From DASVCS01 sp036381495 (lineage in GTDB: Bacteria > Gemmatimonadota > Gemmatimonadetes > Longimicrobiales > RSA9), in NCBI GenBank assembly GCA_036381495.1, contig DASVCS010000151.1:1-17169 (forward strand): 17,169 bases of DNA, given 5' to 3'. Below are positions 6,830-14,201 of this stretch, in pieces (within the stretch, counting starts at the first letter, position 1; the number at the start of each line of letters is the position of its first letter). The notes under the pieces are model-generated. The model made no database searches and had not been told where the DNA came from. It saw nothing but the letters and a program-made list of their open reading frames with translations. Position numbers and translations under genes: made by a program.

Positions 6830-8376
6830 AACGGCAGATTCCCGTGCTTCTTCCAGGGATTCTCGTCGCGCTTGTTCCTCAGCATGTCGAGCGCGTTGAT
6901 GAGGCGCGGGCGGGTCTCGCGGGGGTCGATGACGTCGTCGACGTAGCCGCGCGCGGCGGCGATGTAGGGGTGGGCGAACTGCTCGCGGTACTCGGCTTCG
7001 AGCTTCGCGGTCTCCGCTTCGGGGTCGTCGGCCTCCGCGATGCGGCGCCGGAACAGGACCTCGACGGCGCCCTTCGGGCCCATGACCGCGATTTCGGCCG
7101 TGGGCCACGCCAGGTTGATGTCGCCGCGGATGTGCTTCGAGTTCATGACGTCGTACGCACCGCCGTACGCCTTGCGGGTGATCACGGTGAGGCGCGGGAC
7201 GGTCGCCTCGCAGAAGGCGTAGAGCAGTTTGGCGCCGTGGCGGATGATGCCGCCGTGCTCCTGGCCGACGCCGGGGAGGAAGCCGGGGACGTCCTCGAAG
7301 ACGACGAGCGGGATGTTGAACGCGTCGCAGAAGCGGACGAAGCGCGCGCCCTTGACGGAGCTGTTGATGTCGAGCACGCCGGCGAGGACCGCGGGCTGGT
7401 TGGCCACGATGCCGACCGAGTGGCCGCCCAGGTGCGCGAAGCCGACGAGGATATTCCCGGCAAAGTCGGGCTGCACCTCGTAGAACTCGCCGTCATCGAC
7501 GACGCGGCGGATGACGTCGTGCATGTCGTACGGCCGGGTCGGCTCGTCGGGGACGACGTCGAGCAGTTCCTCGTCCGCGCGGTCGAAGGGGTCCGTGGTC
7601 TCGCGCGTGGGCGGGTCCTCGCGGTTGTTCTGCGGGATGAACCGCATCAGCTCGCGGATCGACTCGAGGCATTCGGGCTCCGAGTCGCACGCGAAGTGCG
7701 CGACGCCGGAGGTGCCGGCGTGCACGTCCGCGCCGCCCAGCCCCTCCATGTCGATGTCCTCGTGCGTGACCGTCTTCACCACGTTCGGCCCGGTCACGAA
7801 CATGTAGCTCGTGCCGCGGACCATGTAGACGAAGTCGGTGATCGCGGGCGAGTAGACCGCGCCGCCGGCGCACGGCCCCAGGATCGCGCTGATCTGTGGG
7901 ACCACGCCGGAGGCCAGTGTGTTGCGCAGGAAGATGTCCGCGTAGCCGCCGAGACTGACGACGCCCTCCTGGATGCGCGCGCCGCCCGAATCGTTCAGCC
8001 CGATGACCGGCGCACCGTTCTTCAGCGCCAGGTCCATGATCTTACAGATCTTCTCCGCGTGCGCCTCCGAGAGCGAGCCGCCGAACACCGTGAAGTCCTG
8101 GCTGAAGACGTAGACGAGCCGCCCGTGGATCGTGCCGTACCCCGTCACCACGCCGTCGCCCGGGATCTTCTTCTTTTCGAGACCGAAGCCGACGGTGCGG
8201 TGGGTCACGAACCGGTCCAGCTCGACGAAGCTCCCCTCATCCAGCAGCAGATCGATCCGCTCTCGCGCCGAGAGTTTCCCCCGCTCGTGCTGCGCCTTCA
8301 GCCGCTCGGCGCCCCCCCCGAGCTCCGCCTCGCGCCGCAGCTCCTCGAGCTGCTTCAGCCTTTCTCGGGTGCTCAT
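6826..8376 (-). CDS. pccB: acyl-CoA carboxylase beta (carboxyltransferase) subunit, propionyl-CoA type
   Basis: The 516-aa protein matches the biotin-dependent acyl-CoA carboxylase beta subunit in length and throughout its sequence. The N-terminal crotonase-like half includes 'ERGKLSARERIDLLLD' (31-46), 'NDSGGARIQEGV' (128-139) and the oxyanion-loop segment 'GPCAGGAVYSPAITDFVYM' (167-185). The C-terminal half has 'ITRKAYGGAYDVM' (399-411). D409 in GGAYDVM corresponds to the residue (D422 in Streptomyces coelicolor PccB) known to favour propionyl-CoA over acetyl-CoA, so (S)-methylmalonyl-CoA formation is the likely reaction. The biotin carboxylase/carrier subunit is not in this window. The ATG (8374-8376) overlaps the upstream lipoprotein stop as ATGA with no good Shine-Dalgarno, so translation is probably coupled. 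The stop codon falls inside a hexamer array. Confidence 0.95.
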   Translation of the reverse strand: MSTRERLKQLEELRREAELGGGAERLKAQHERGKLSARERIDLLLDEGSFVELDRFVTHRTVGFGLEKKKIPGDGVVTGYGTIHGRLVYVFSQDFTVFGGSLSEAHAEKICKIMDLALKNGAPVIGLNDSGGARIQEGVVSLGGYADIFLRNTLASGVVPQISAILGPCAGGAVYSPAITDFVYMVRGTSYMFVTGPNVVKTVTHEDIDMEGLGGADVHAGTSGVAHFACDSEPECLESIRELMRFIPQNNREDPPTRETTDPFDRADEELLDVVPDEPTRPYDMHDVIRRVVDDGEFYEVQPDFAGNILVGFAHLGGHSVGIVANQPAVLAGVLDINSSVKGARFVRFCDAFNIPLVVFEDVPGFLPGVGQEHGGIIRHGAKLLYAFCEATVPRLTVITRKAYGGAYDVMNSKHIRGDINLAWPTAEIAVMGPKGAVEVLFRRRIAEADDPEAETAKLEAEYREQFAHPYIAAARGYVDDVIDPRETRPRLINALDMLRNKRDENPWKKHGNLPL

Positions 8377-9824
8377 GGCGCCGGCTGCGCCGTCGCCAGG
8401 CTAGGGCTAGGGCTGGGGCTGGGGCTGGGGAACGCGGTCCCCGCCTCCGGCGCCCGGATCCACGCCCCGATGACCGGGCTGCCTTCCCTAGCCCCAGCCC
8501 CAGCCCTAGCCCTAGCCCTCCCCACCGTATCCGGCAGCAGCCGCATCGTATCCGGCGGGGCGAGCATCGTATCTCCCGGGACGAGCATGGTATCCGGCGG
8601 CACCATGTCCGCGGCGGTCAGCGGCACCAGCTCGCCCTGCTGGATGCGGACCAGGAACGGGCGGCGGACCACCTCGCCGTTGCGCACGGAGAGGACGCCC
8701 GTGGCGCCGCGGATCCAGTCGATTTCGCCGAGTGCGCGCGAGACGTCGGCTGCATCGCCGCGTCCGCGCCCGATCGCTTCGAGCAGGAGCTTCATGGCGT
8801 CGTAGCCGAGTGCGGGGAATGCGTTGTCGAGCGTGCTGCGGTAGGTCCGCTCGTAGAGCGAATTGAATTCCTGCCACGCCACGTCGGGGCTCTCGCGCAT
8901 GAGCGGCGTGACGGCGACGACGTCTTCGAGGAAGCGCGTCTCGACCTGGGTCCGGACGGCATCCGCGGCCCAGGCCTGGCCGCCGAGCACGCGGGGCGGC
9001 GTGTAGAGCGAGTCCGCGAGGCCGTAATACGCGATCTGCGGCGCGATCTGCCGGACATCCCGCTCGCCTGCCGGAACGAAGATCGCCTGCGGCCGGGCGG
9101 CGAAGAGCGCTTCGAGCGAAGGGCCGAACGTCGTCGTTCCGGGATCGAATGCGACGTCGGCCGTGATCTGCCCGCCGGCGATCCGGAACGCGCGGCGGAA
9201 CGCATCCGCCTGGCGCCGGTGCGCCGCGTCGCGCGGGTAGAGGATGCCGACCTCGCGCAGCCCCACCGCCGCGGCGTAGCTGGCGAGCGCCTCGGCGCCC
9301 TGCGTGTCTCCGGCGTTCAGTGAGTAGACGTTGCGATACCAGCGCGGGACCTGGGACGCCGTGGGGCTGATGATCGCGAGCCGGTCGTCGCGTCGCGCGC
9401 GCGCGGCGATCGCCACGCTCTGCGGCTGGAGCGGGCCGATGATGGCGACCGCGCCCTGCCGTTCGAGCATCCCGACCAGCGAGGCCACGCGTTCGGGATC
9501 CCCCGCATCATCGAGCACCACCAGCTCGACCCGCGGCGTCCAGAAACTGTCGCCCCCGTCCACGGCCAGGCGCACGCCCTGCAACACGTACTCCGCGTAA
9601 CGCTGGAGTACCGGCGACCCGCCGCGCGGCAGAATCACGCCCACGACCGGCGCGGGCGCACCTTCCGTCGGCTCCGTCACCTCCCCGGACCGGGATGGCT
9701 CCGCCGTCGGCTCCGGCTCCGCGGCCGGTTCCGCTCCCGGCGCGCCCGCGATCCTCGCGCCACACGCCGCCGCGAGGACGCCCATCGTCAGTAGCACCCA
9801 CCAGACTTGCTTCTTCGAGGCCAT
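8373..9824 (-). CDS. lipoprotein with type 1 periplasmic-binding fold (LivK / penicillin-binding-protein-activator-like)
   Basis: The 483-aa product starts MASKKQVWWVLLTMGVLAAAC, a signal peptide ending in a lipobox-like site with C21, followed by a Pro/Glu/Ala-rich linker (about 28-58). Residues 59-400 look like a two-lobed ligand-binding domain: 'VVGVILPRGGSP' opens it, then 'AVAIIGPLQPQSVAIAA', 'LAIISPTAS' and 'ALGYDAMKLLLEAI'. This is the COG0683 amino-acid-binding fold, shared with LpoA-type activators. No transporter permease or ATPase genes adjoin it, so sensing or an envelope role is as likely as uptake. GGAG (9830-9833) lies 5 nt before ATG 9824; the frame extends 14 codons further upstream without a signal-like sequence. 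Residues about 405-433 are four 7-aa repeats. The last 50 residues are translated from two hexamer arrays and look like an acquired tail. It follows the rpsA terminator, so it should have its own promoter. Confidence 0.85.
   Translation of the reverse strand: MASKKQVWWVLLTMGVLAAACGARIAGAPGAEPAAEPEPTAEPSRSGEVTEPTEGAPAPVVGVILPRGGSPVLQRYAEYVLQGVRLAVDGGDSFWTPRVELVVLDDAGDPERVASLVGMLERQGAVAIIGPLQPQSVAIAARARRDDRLAIISPTASQVPRWYRNVYSLNAGDTQGAEALASYAAAVGLREVGILYPRDAAHRRQADAFRRAFRIAGGQITADVAFDPGTTTFGPSLEALFAARPQAIFVPAGERDVRQIAPQIAYYGLADSLYTPPRVLGGQAWAADAVRTQVETRFLEDVVAVTPLMRESPDVAWQEFNSLYERTYRSTLDNAFPALGYDAMKLLLEAIGRGRGDAADVSRALGEIDWIRGATGVLSVRNGEVVRRPFLVRIQQGELVPLTAADMVPPDTMLVPGDTMLAPPDTMRLLPDTVGRARARAGAGAREGSPVIGAWIRAPEAGTAFPSPSPSPSPSLATAQPAP
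8399..8521. repeat. inverted pair of hexamer arrays (B and C), possible MITE-like element
   Basis: Array B (8399-8430) reads GG(CTAGGG)2(CTGGGG)3, the exact reverse complement of the array A core. Array C (8486-8521) reads CCCTAG(CCCCAG)2(CCCTAG)2CCCTCC. B and C are inverted relative to each other, match over about 32 bp with one mismatch, and flank a 55-nt spacer. Both lie in the 3' end of the lipoprotein gene. C is translated as alternating Ala with Arg or Gly; B is translated as a Pro-Ser repeat, in a frame that avoids the TAG triplets. No clear target-site duplication was seen. Confidence 0.85.
8527..8610 (-). repeat. 21-bp tandem coding repeat (four 7-aa units)
   Basis: On the + strand, GTATCC or GTATCT recurs at 8527, 8548, 8569 and 8590, giving exact 21-bp spacing. 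The encoded units are DMVPPDT, MLVPGDT, MLAPPDT and MRLLPDT. They sit between the binding domain and the hexamer-derived tail of the lipoprotein, and probably form an extended linker. Confidence 0.85.
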
Positions 9825-9886
9825 CGAAGCTCCAACCCGCTCTCGGTTCCAACTCGTAGCGCACAAGATATCGGCTCTACGGCCGC

Positions 9887-9917
9887 AAAAAAAGACGGGT
9901 CCCCGCGGGGACCCGTC
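9887..9917 (-). terminator. rho-independent terminator of rpsA
   Basis: The arms GACGGGTCCCCG and CGGGGACCCGTC form a perfect 24-bp palindrome (9894-9917). On the minus strand it is followed at once by seven T residues (A run at 9887-9893). It lies 36 bp beyond the rpsA stop and separates the housekeeping cluster from the lipoprotein-carboxylase pair. Confidence 0.95.
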
Positions 9918-9953
9918 GTTGCGCTCGGCGCCGCGGCTGTAGGAAGAGCGTGA

Positions 9954-12029
9954 TTACGCCTTGTCTTCCTCTTCGCCCTCCTCCGCGGATGTTTCCGGCT
10001 CCTCGGCCGACGCCTCCGCCTCGGCAGACGCCTCGACGGCTTCCGCCTCCGCCTCGGCCTCCGGCGACTCGGGCGCCTCCGCTTCCGCCTCGGGCGGTTC
10101 GTGCGTCGTCGTCTGCTCGGAGACGGCCAGCACCTCCTCGACCTCCTCGACGTGCGGCTCCGCCTCGTCGGCCAGTTCCGCGGTCGGGACATCCGCCGGC
10201 GCCATCGACTCCGGCGCCGCCGCCTGATCCTCGATCTGTTCCTCCGTCGGACGCACCTCCGTCTCGACCTCGAGCTCGACGCCCTCCGGCGGAGAAGCGC
10301 CCTCGAAGTCCGGGATCGCCGTCACGGTCAGGACGATCCGCCGGTTCACGGCATCCGACTCGAGGACCCGCAGCTCCAGCTCCTGCCCCTCCTTGAAGTG
10401 ATCCGCGGGATCCTTGAGCCCCGTCACCCCGAGCTGGCTGATCGGGACGAAGCCCTCGACCTCGCCGCCCAGGTCCACGACCACGCCCTCATCGAGCAGC
10501 CGCACGATCTTGCCGCGCGACTCGACGCCCGGCGCGTACTGGTCCACCAGCCGCGCCCACGGATCGTCCTCCGTCTGCTTCAGCCCCAGCGAGATCCGCT
10601 TGTTCTCCGCGTCCACGCCGAGCACGACCACTTCCACGTCCTCGCCCTTGCGCAGCACTTCCGACGGATGCTGCACCCGCCGCGTCCAGCTCAGGTCCGA
10701 GATGTGGATCAACCCGTCGATCCCCGGCTCGATCTCGACGAACGCGCCGAACGAGGTGAGGTTCCGCACCTTCCCCGTCACCCGCGTCCCCGTCGGGTAC
10801 TTCGCCGGCAGCGCGAGCCACGGGTCCTCCTCGATCTGCTTCATCCCGAGCGAGATCTTCTCCTCGTTGCGGTCGACCTTCAGGACGACCGCCTCGATCT
10901 CGTCTCCGATCGAGACCAGCTTCGAGGGGTGCTTCACGTTGCGCGTCCACGACATCTCGCTGATGTGGACCAGCCCCTCGACACCCTTCTCGAGCTCGAC
11001 GAACGCGCCGTAGTTCGTGATCGAGACCACCTTTCCGCGGACGCGAACACCGACCGGGTACTTCCGCTCGACGTCCTTCCACGGGTACGGCAGGAGCTGC
11101 TTGAGCCCCAGCGAAATCCGCTCGCGGTTCCAGTCGATGTCCAGGATCTTCACATCCAGCTCATCGCCGATTTCGACGATCTCCGACGGATGCCCGACCC
11201 GGCCCCAGCTCATGTCCGTGATGTGCAGCAGCCCATCCAGTCCGCCCAGGTCGATGAACGCGCCGAAGTCCGTCACGTTCTTGACCACGCCCTTGCGGAC
11301 CTGTCCGACCAGGAGCTCCTTGACGAGCTGCTCCCGCTTCGTCTCCCGCTCGCGCTCGAGGATCACCCGACGGCTCACCACGATGTTGCGCCGCCGCTTG
11401 TTCAGCTTGATGATCTTGAATTCGTACGTCTTGCCGATCAGGTCCTCGACGTTCGGCACGCGCCGCAGCGCGATCTGCGAGCCCGGCAGGAACGCGTCCA
11501 CGCCCATCAGATCGACGGTCACGCCGCCCTTGATCTTCCGCGTCAGCGTGCCCGGCACCTTCTCGTCGTTCTCGTACGCCGTCTTGATCTTCTCCCAGAC
11601 GCGCAGGAAGTCCGCCTTCTTCTTCGAGAGGACGACCACGCCCTCCTGATCCTCGAGGTTCTCGAGGAAGACGTCGACCTCATCGCCGGGCTTCAGCTCT
11701 TCCGGGTTCTTGAACTCATCGAGCGGGACGGCGCCCTCGCTCTTGAAACCGACGTCGAGGATGACGGCGTTCTCCGTCACGCGCAGGACCTGCGCCTTGA
11801 CGATCTCGCCTTCCTCGACGTTCGTGAGCGTCTCCTCGTACATCGCGAGCATCGCCTCGTACTCTTCGGGCGAGTACTCCTCTTCGAGGAGGTCCGCTCG
11901 GACGCCGATGTCGCGCGCGCGCTGCTCGACCTGTTCGGCCGTGAGCGGCGCCTCCGCCACCGGGGTGACCGCGCCGTCGGCCTCGGTCTGTTGCTCCTGG
12001 GATTCCTGCTGTACGGGACGATCCGCCAT
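9954..12029 (-). CDS. rpsA: 30S ribosomal protein S1
   Basis: The 691-aa protein has six S1 (OB-fold) repeats at roughly 73-137, 158-222, 242-311, 326-398, 413-485 and 500-572. The first two are the divergent ribosome-docking type; repeats 3-5 contain 'DFGAFIDLGGLDGLLHI', 'YGAFVELEKGVEGLVHISE' and 'FGAFVEIEPGIDGLIHISD'. S1 binds mRNA leaders on the 30S subunit and helps unfold them for initiation. Residues 1-72 form an acidic, Gln/Glu-rich extension. Residues 575-691 are a long acidic tail of Glu/Ala repeats ending EEGEEEDKA, which makes the protein longer than the roughly 557 residues of E. coli S1. ATG 12029 is preferred over an in-frame GTG at 12047 because GGAGG (12041-12045) sits 11 nt before the ATG and would fall within codons 1-3 of the GTG start. 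The gene has its own promoter upstream and an intrinsic terminator downstream. Confidence 0.97.
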   Translation of the reverse strand: MADRPVQQESQEQQTEADGAVTPVAEAPLTAEQVEQRARDIGVRADLLEEEYSPEEYEAMLAMYEETLTNVEEGEIVKAQVLRVTENAVILDVGFKSEGAVPLDEFKNPEELKPGDEVDVFLENLEDQEGVVVLSKKKADFLRVWEKIKTAYENDEKVPGTLTRKIKGGVTVDLMGVDAFLPGSQIALRRVPNVEDLIGKTYEFKIIKLNKRRRNIVVSRRVILERERETKREQLVKELLVGQVRKGVVKNVTDFGAFIDLGGLDGLLHITDMSWGRVGHPSEIVEIGDELDVKILDIDWNRERISLGLKQLLPYPWKDVERKYPVGVRVRGKVVSITNYGAFVELEKGVEGLVHISEMSWTRNVKHPSKLVSIGDEIEAVVLKVDRNEEKISLGMKQIEEDPWLALPAKYPTGTRVTGKVRNLTSFGAFVEIEPGIDGLIHISDLSWTRRVQHPSEVLRKGEDVEVVVLGVDAENKRISLGLKQTEDDPWARLVDQYAPGVESRGKIVRLLDEGVVVDLGGEVEGFVPISQLGVTGLKDPADHFKEGQELELRVLESDAVNRRIVLTVTAIPDFEGASPPEGVELEVETEVRPTEEQIEDQAAAPESMAPADVPTAELADEAEPHVEEVEEVLAVSEQTTTHEPPEAEAEAPESPEAEAEAEAVEASAEAEASAEEPETSAEEGEEEDKA

Positions 12030-12169
12030 GAATCCGACTGCCTCCACTCTCCGCGCGGGACCCGGCCGATGCGCCCACGGGGCTGAGGGTGAACGTGAAA
12101 ACCGACCAGCCCGACGGGCGCCGCGAGGGCGTCCCGATCCGCCGCCGCGGCGGCCGGGCCGAGTCTGGA
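12030..12169 (-). promoter_or_regulatory. rpsA leader (5' untranslated region)
   Basis: About 130 nt separate the expected transcription start (near 12163) from the rpsA ATG. The leader contains the perfect palindrome GCCGCCGCGGCGGC (12141-12154) and the Shine-Dalgarno at 12041-12045. S1 represses its own mRNA in E. coli through leader structure, so a similar role is possible here, but no conserved leader motif was recognised. Confidence 0.4.
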
Positions 12170-12198
12170 ATTCTAGCCGAAGAGGAGTGCGAGGTCAA
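12170..12198 (-). promoter_or_regulatory. sigma-70-type promoter of rpsA
   Basis: On the minus strand TTGACC (12193-12198) is followed by exactly 17 nt and TAGAAT (12170-12175), a near-consensus -35/-10 pair. The -35 starts 6 bp past the cmk stop, so rpsA can be transcribed independently as well as by read-through from cmk. Confidence 0.8.
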
Positions 12199-12204
12199 CC
12201 CCGT

Positions 12205-12888
12205 TCAGCGTCCAACCTCGCCGTGCATACGGGATTCCGCGAGTCGGACGATGCGCTCGACCTGGGCGTCGAACGTGAGGTTGGAGGTGTCGACGACGAC
12301 GGCATCGGGGGCCTGGCGGAGGGGTGCGGTCTCGCGTTCGGCATCCATGCGGTCGCGGGTGCGAAGTCGCTCGACCTCGGCGGCGAGCTGGTCGGGGTCG
12401 GGGTCGGTGATGCCGTGTTCGGCGAGGCGGCGGCGGGCGCGGACCTCGGGATCGGCGATGAGGAATACCTTCAGCTCGGCATCCGGGAAGACGACGGTGC
12501 CCATGTCGCGGCCGTCGGCGACGAGGTCGTCGTGGCGGCCCGCGTCGCGGAGTCGGTCGAGGAGCCAGTGGCGCACGGCGGGGATGCGCGCCATCTGCGA
12601 GACGTGGGCGTTGACCTCGGCGGAGCGGATCTCGCCCGTGATGTCGGTGCCGTCGAGGAAGAAGCGGTCGCCGCCATCGCCGCGGCGGGCGGTGACGCCG
12701 AGTGCGTCGAGCGCGGCGGCGTCCAGCTCGGGCCAGCGCTCGGACGGGATGCCGCGGCGCAGTGCGGCGTAGGTCAGGGCGCGGTAGAAGGCGCCGGAAT
12801 CGAGGTGGCGGAAGCCGAGTCGGCGCGCGACCGCGCGCGCCGTCGAGCTCTTGCCGGAGCCGGCGGGTCCGTCGATGGCGATGATCAC
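12205..12888 (-). CDS. cmk: cytidylate kinase
   Basis: The 227-aa protein transfers phosphate from ATP to CMP or dCMP in the cytoplasm. It opens with the P-loop 'IAIDGPAGSGKSSTARAVA' and continues with 'LDSGAFYRALTYAALR', the CMP-binding segment of the family. Later come 'VADGRDMGTVVFPDAELKVFLIA' split across residues 124-146, and the lid-type 'RDRMDAERETAPL'. Length matches bacterial Cmk. The start codon is GTG (12886-12888) and overlaps the aroA TGA as GTGA, with no clear Shine-Dalgarno, so translation is probably coupled to aroA. The order aroA-cmk-rpsA is common in bacteria and supports the assignment. Confidence 0.96.
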   Translation of the reverse strand: MIIAIDGPAGSGKSSTARAVARRLGFRHLDSGAFYRALTYAALRRGIPSERWPELDAAALDALGVTARRGDGGDRFFLDGTDITGEIRSAEVNAHVSQMARIPAVRHWLLDRLRDAGRHDDLVADGRDMGTVVFPDAELKVFLIADPEVRARRRLAEHGITDPDPDQLAAEVERLRTRDRMDAERETAPLRQAPDAVVVDTSNLTFDAQVERIVRLAESRMHGEVGR

Positions 12889-14201
12889 GGCACGAGCGCG
12901 GCCGCGGTCCGGCCGAGAAGATCCCAGAAGTCCGGGAAGCTGATGGCGACGACATCGGGCTCATCGATCCGGATGTCGTTGCCGGGGACCGCGCCGAGGA
13001 TGCCGAACGCCATGGCGATGCGGTGGTCGCCGAAGGCGCGGACATCGCCGCGGAGCGGTGCATCGGTGCCGCGGACCACGAGGCCGTCCGGCAGCTCCTC
13101 GGCATCGACGCCGAGCGCGCGGAGGTTGTGGACGAGCGCGGCGATGCGGTCGCATTCCTTGACGCGCAGCTCTTCCGCGCCGGTGATCACGGTCTCGCCC
13201 TCGGCGCGGGCCGCGAGCACGGCGACGACCGGGATCTCGTCGATGAGCGAGGGGATCTCGGCGCCGCCGACCTCGGTGCCGCGCAGCGGAGCGGGTGCGG
13301 CCACCAGGTCGGCGACCGGCTCGCCGCAGATGTCGCACGGCCCCTCCGCGGCGACCTCGACGCCCATGCGCCGGAGCACGCCGAGCAGCCCGGTGCGCGT
13401 CGGGTTGACGCCCACCTGGCGGATCCGGACGCCGCCGCCGGATGCGAGCAGAGCCAGCGCGATGAAGAAGGCGGCGGAGGAGAAGTCGCCGGGGACCCGG
13501 AGCTGGAGCGGCTCGAGGAACGACGGCGGTTCGAGCGTCACGGCGGGCGGACCGTCGTGCTCGTGCTCGAGGACGAGCGCCGCGCCCATGGCGCGGATCA
13601 TCCGCTCGGTGTGATCGCGCGAGATCGCCGGCTCCTCGACGCGCACGCGCACGCCGCCGGCGAGGCCGGCGAGGAGGAGCGCGCTCTTGACCTGCGCACT
13701 GGCCTTCGGACTCTTGTAGTCGATGGGATGCAGTTTGCCGCCGATCACGCGGATCGGCAGGCGATCCGGCTCACCCATCTCCTCGAAGCGCGCGCCCATG
13801 GCGGAGAGCGGGTCCGTGACGCGCCGCATCGGGCGCGAGCGCAGCGAGTCATCGCCGGTCAGCACGGCGGTGATCGACTGGCCGGCGAGCAGCCCGAGGA
13901 GGAGGCGCGCGGCCGTGCCGCTGTTGCCGCAGTCGACCGGCGCGGCCGGCGGGGTGAGGCCGTGCAGTCCGCGGCCCGTCACGGCGATCGGCGCGCCGTC
14001 GGCCGGCAGGACCGGGACGTGGAGCCCCATGGCCCGCAGCGCGCGCGCCGTCGCCTGCGTGTCCGCCGCGGGGAGCAGCCCGCGCAGCATGCTCGTCCCG
14101 TCCGCGATTGCGGACAACAGGAGCGCGCGGTGCGTGATCGACTTGTCGCCGGGCACGCGGATCTCGACCGCGTCATCGGCGCGGGCGGCCTCCGGGTTCA
14201 C
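12885..14201 (-). CDS. aroA: 3-phosphoshikimate 1-carboxyvinyltransferase (EPSP synthase)
   Basis: The 438-aa enzyme joins phosphoenolpyruvate to shikimate-3-phosphate, the sixth shikimate-pathway step. Visible signatures are 'VPGDKSITHRALLLSAIADG' at the N-terminus, 'DCGNSGTAARLLLGLLAG' near residue 90, 'RPMRRVTDPLSAMGARFE', 'SAQVKSALLLAGL', 'PSLIDEIPVVAVLAA', the catalytic 'LRVKECDRIAAL' and 'DHRIAMAFGI'. The PGDKS form resembles the Bacillus/class II side, but the glycine in NSGT is kept, so glyphosate insensitivity should not be assumed. The start is GTG (14199-14201): GAGGAGGGG (14207-14215) lies 5 nt upstream and the codon overlaps the rnz stop as GTGA. The frame stays open upstream to 14876, but that part is arginine-rich shadow of rnz. 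Confidence 0.96.
   Translation of the reverse strand: MNPEAARADDAVEIRVPGDKSITHRALLLSAIADGTSMLRGLLPAADTQATARALRAMGLHVPVLPADGAPIAVTGRGLHGLTPPAAPVDCGNSGTAARLLLGLLAGQSITAVLTGDDSLRSRPMRRVTDPLSAMGARFEEMGEPDRLPIRVIGGKLHPIDYKSPKASAQVKSALLLAGLAGGVRVRVEEPAISRDHTERMIRAMGAALVLEHEHDGPPAVTLEPPSFLEPLQLRVPGDFSSAAFFIALALLASGGGVRIRQVGVNPTRTGLLGVLRRMGVEVAAEGPCDICGEPVADLVAAPAPLRGTEVGGAEIPSLIDEIPVVAVLAARAEGETVITGAEELRVKECDRIAALVHNLRALGVDAEELPDGLVVRGTDAPLRGDVRAFGDHRIAMAFGILGAVPGNDIRIDEPDVVAISFPDFWDLLGRTAAALVP

Noticed and set aside
8399..8521. CRISPR array or true telomere repeat
   Set aside because: Units are only 6 bp with no spacers, and the copies are internal to genes and intergenic DNA rather than at a replicon end.
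6844..8805. Open + strand frame of 653 codons opposite pccB
   Set aside because: Antisense shadow with Val/Asp/Arg bias that runs through the hexamer arrays; pccB on the minus strand is unambiguous.
10101..12086. Open + strand frame of 661 codons opposite rpsA
   Set aside because: Leu/Asp/Arg/His-rich antisense shadow; the minus strand clearly encodes six S1 repeats.
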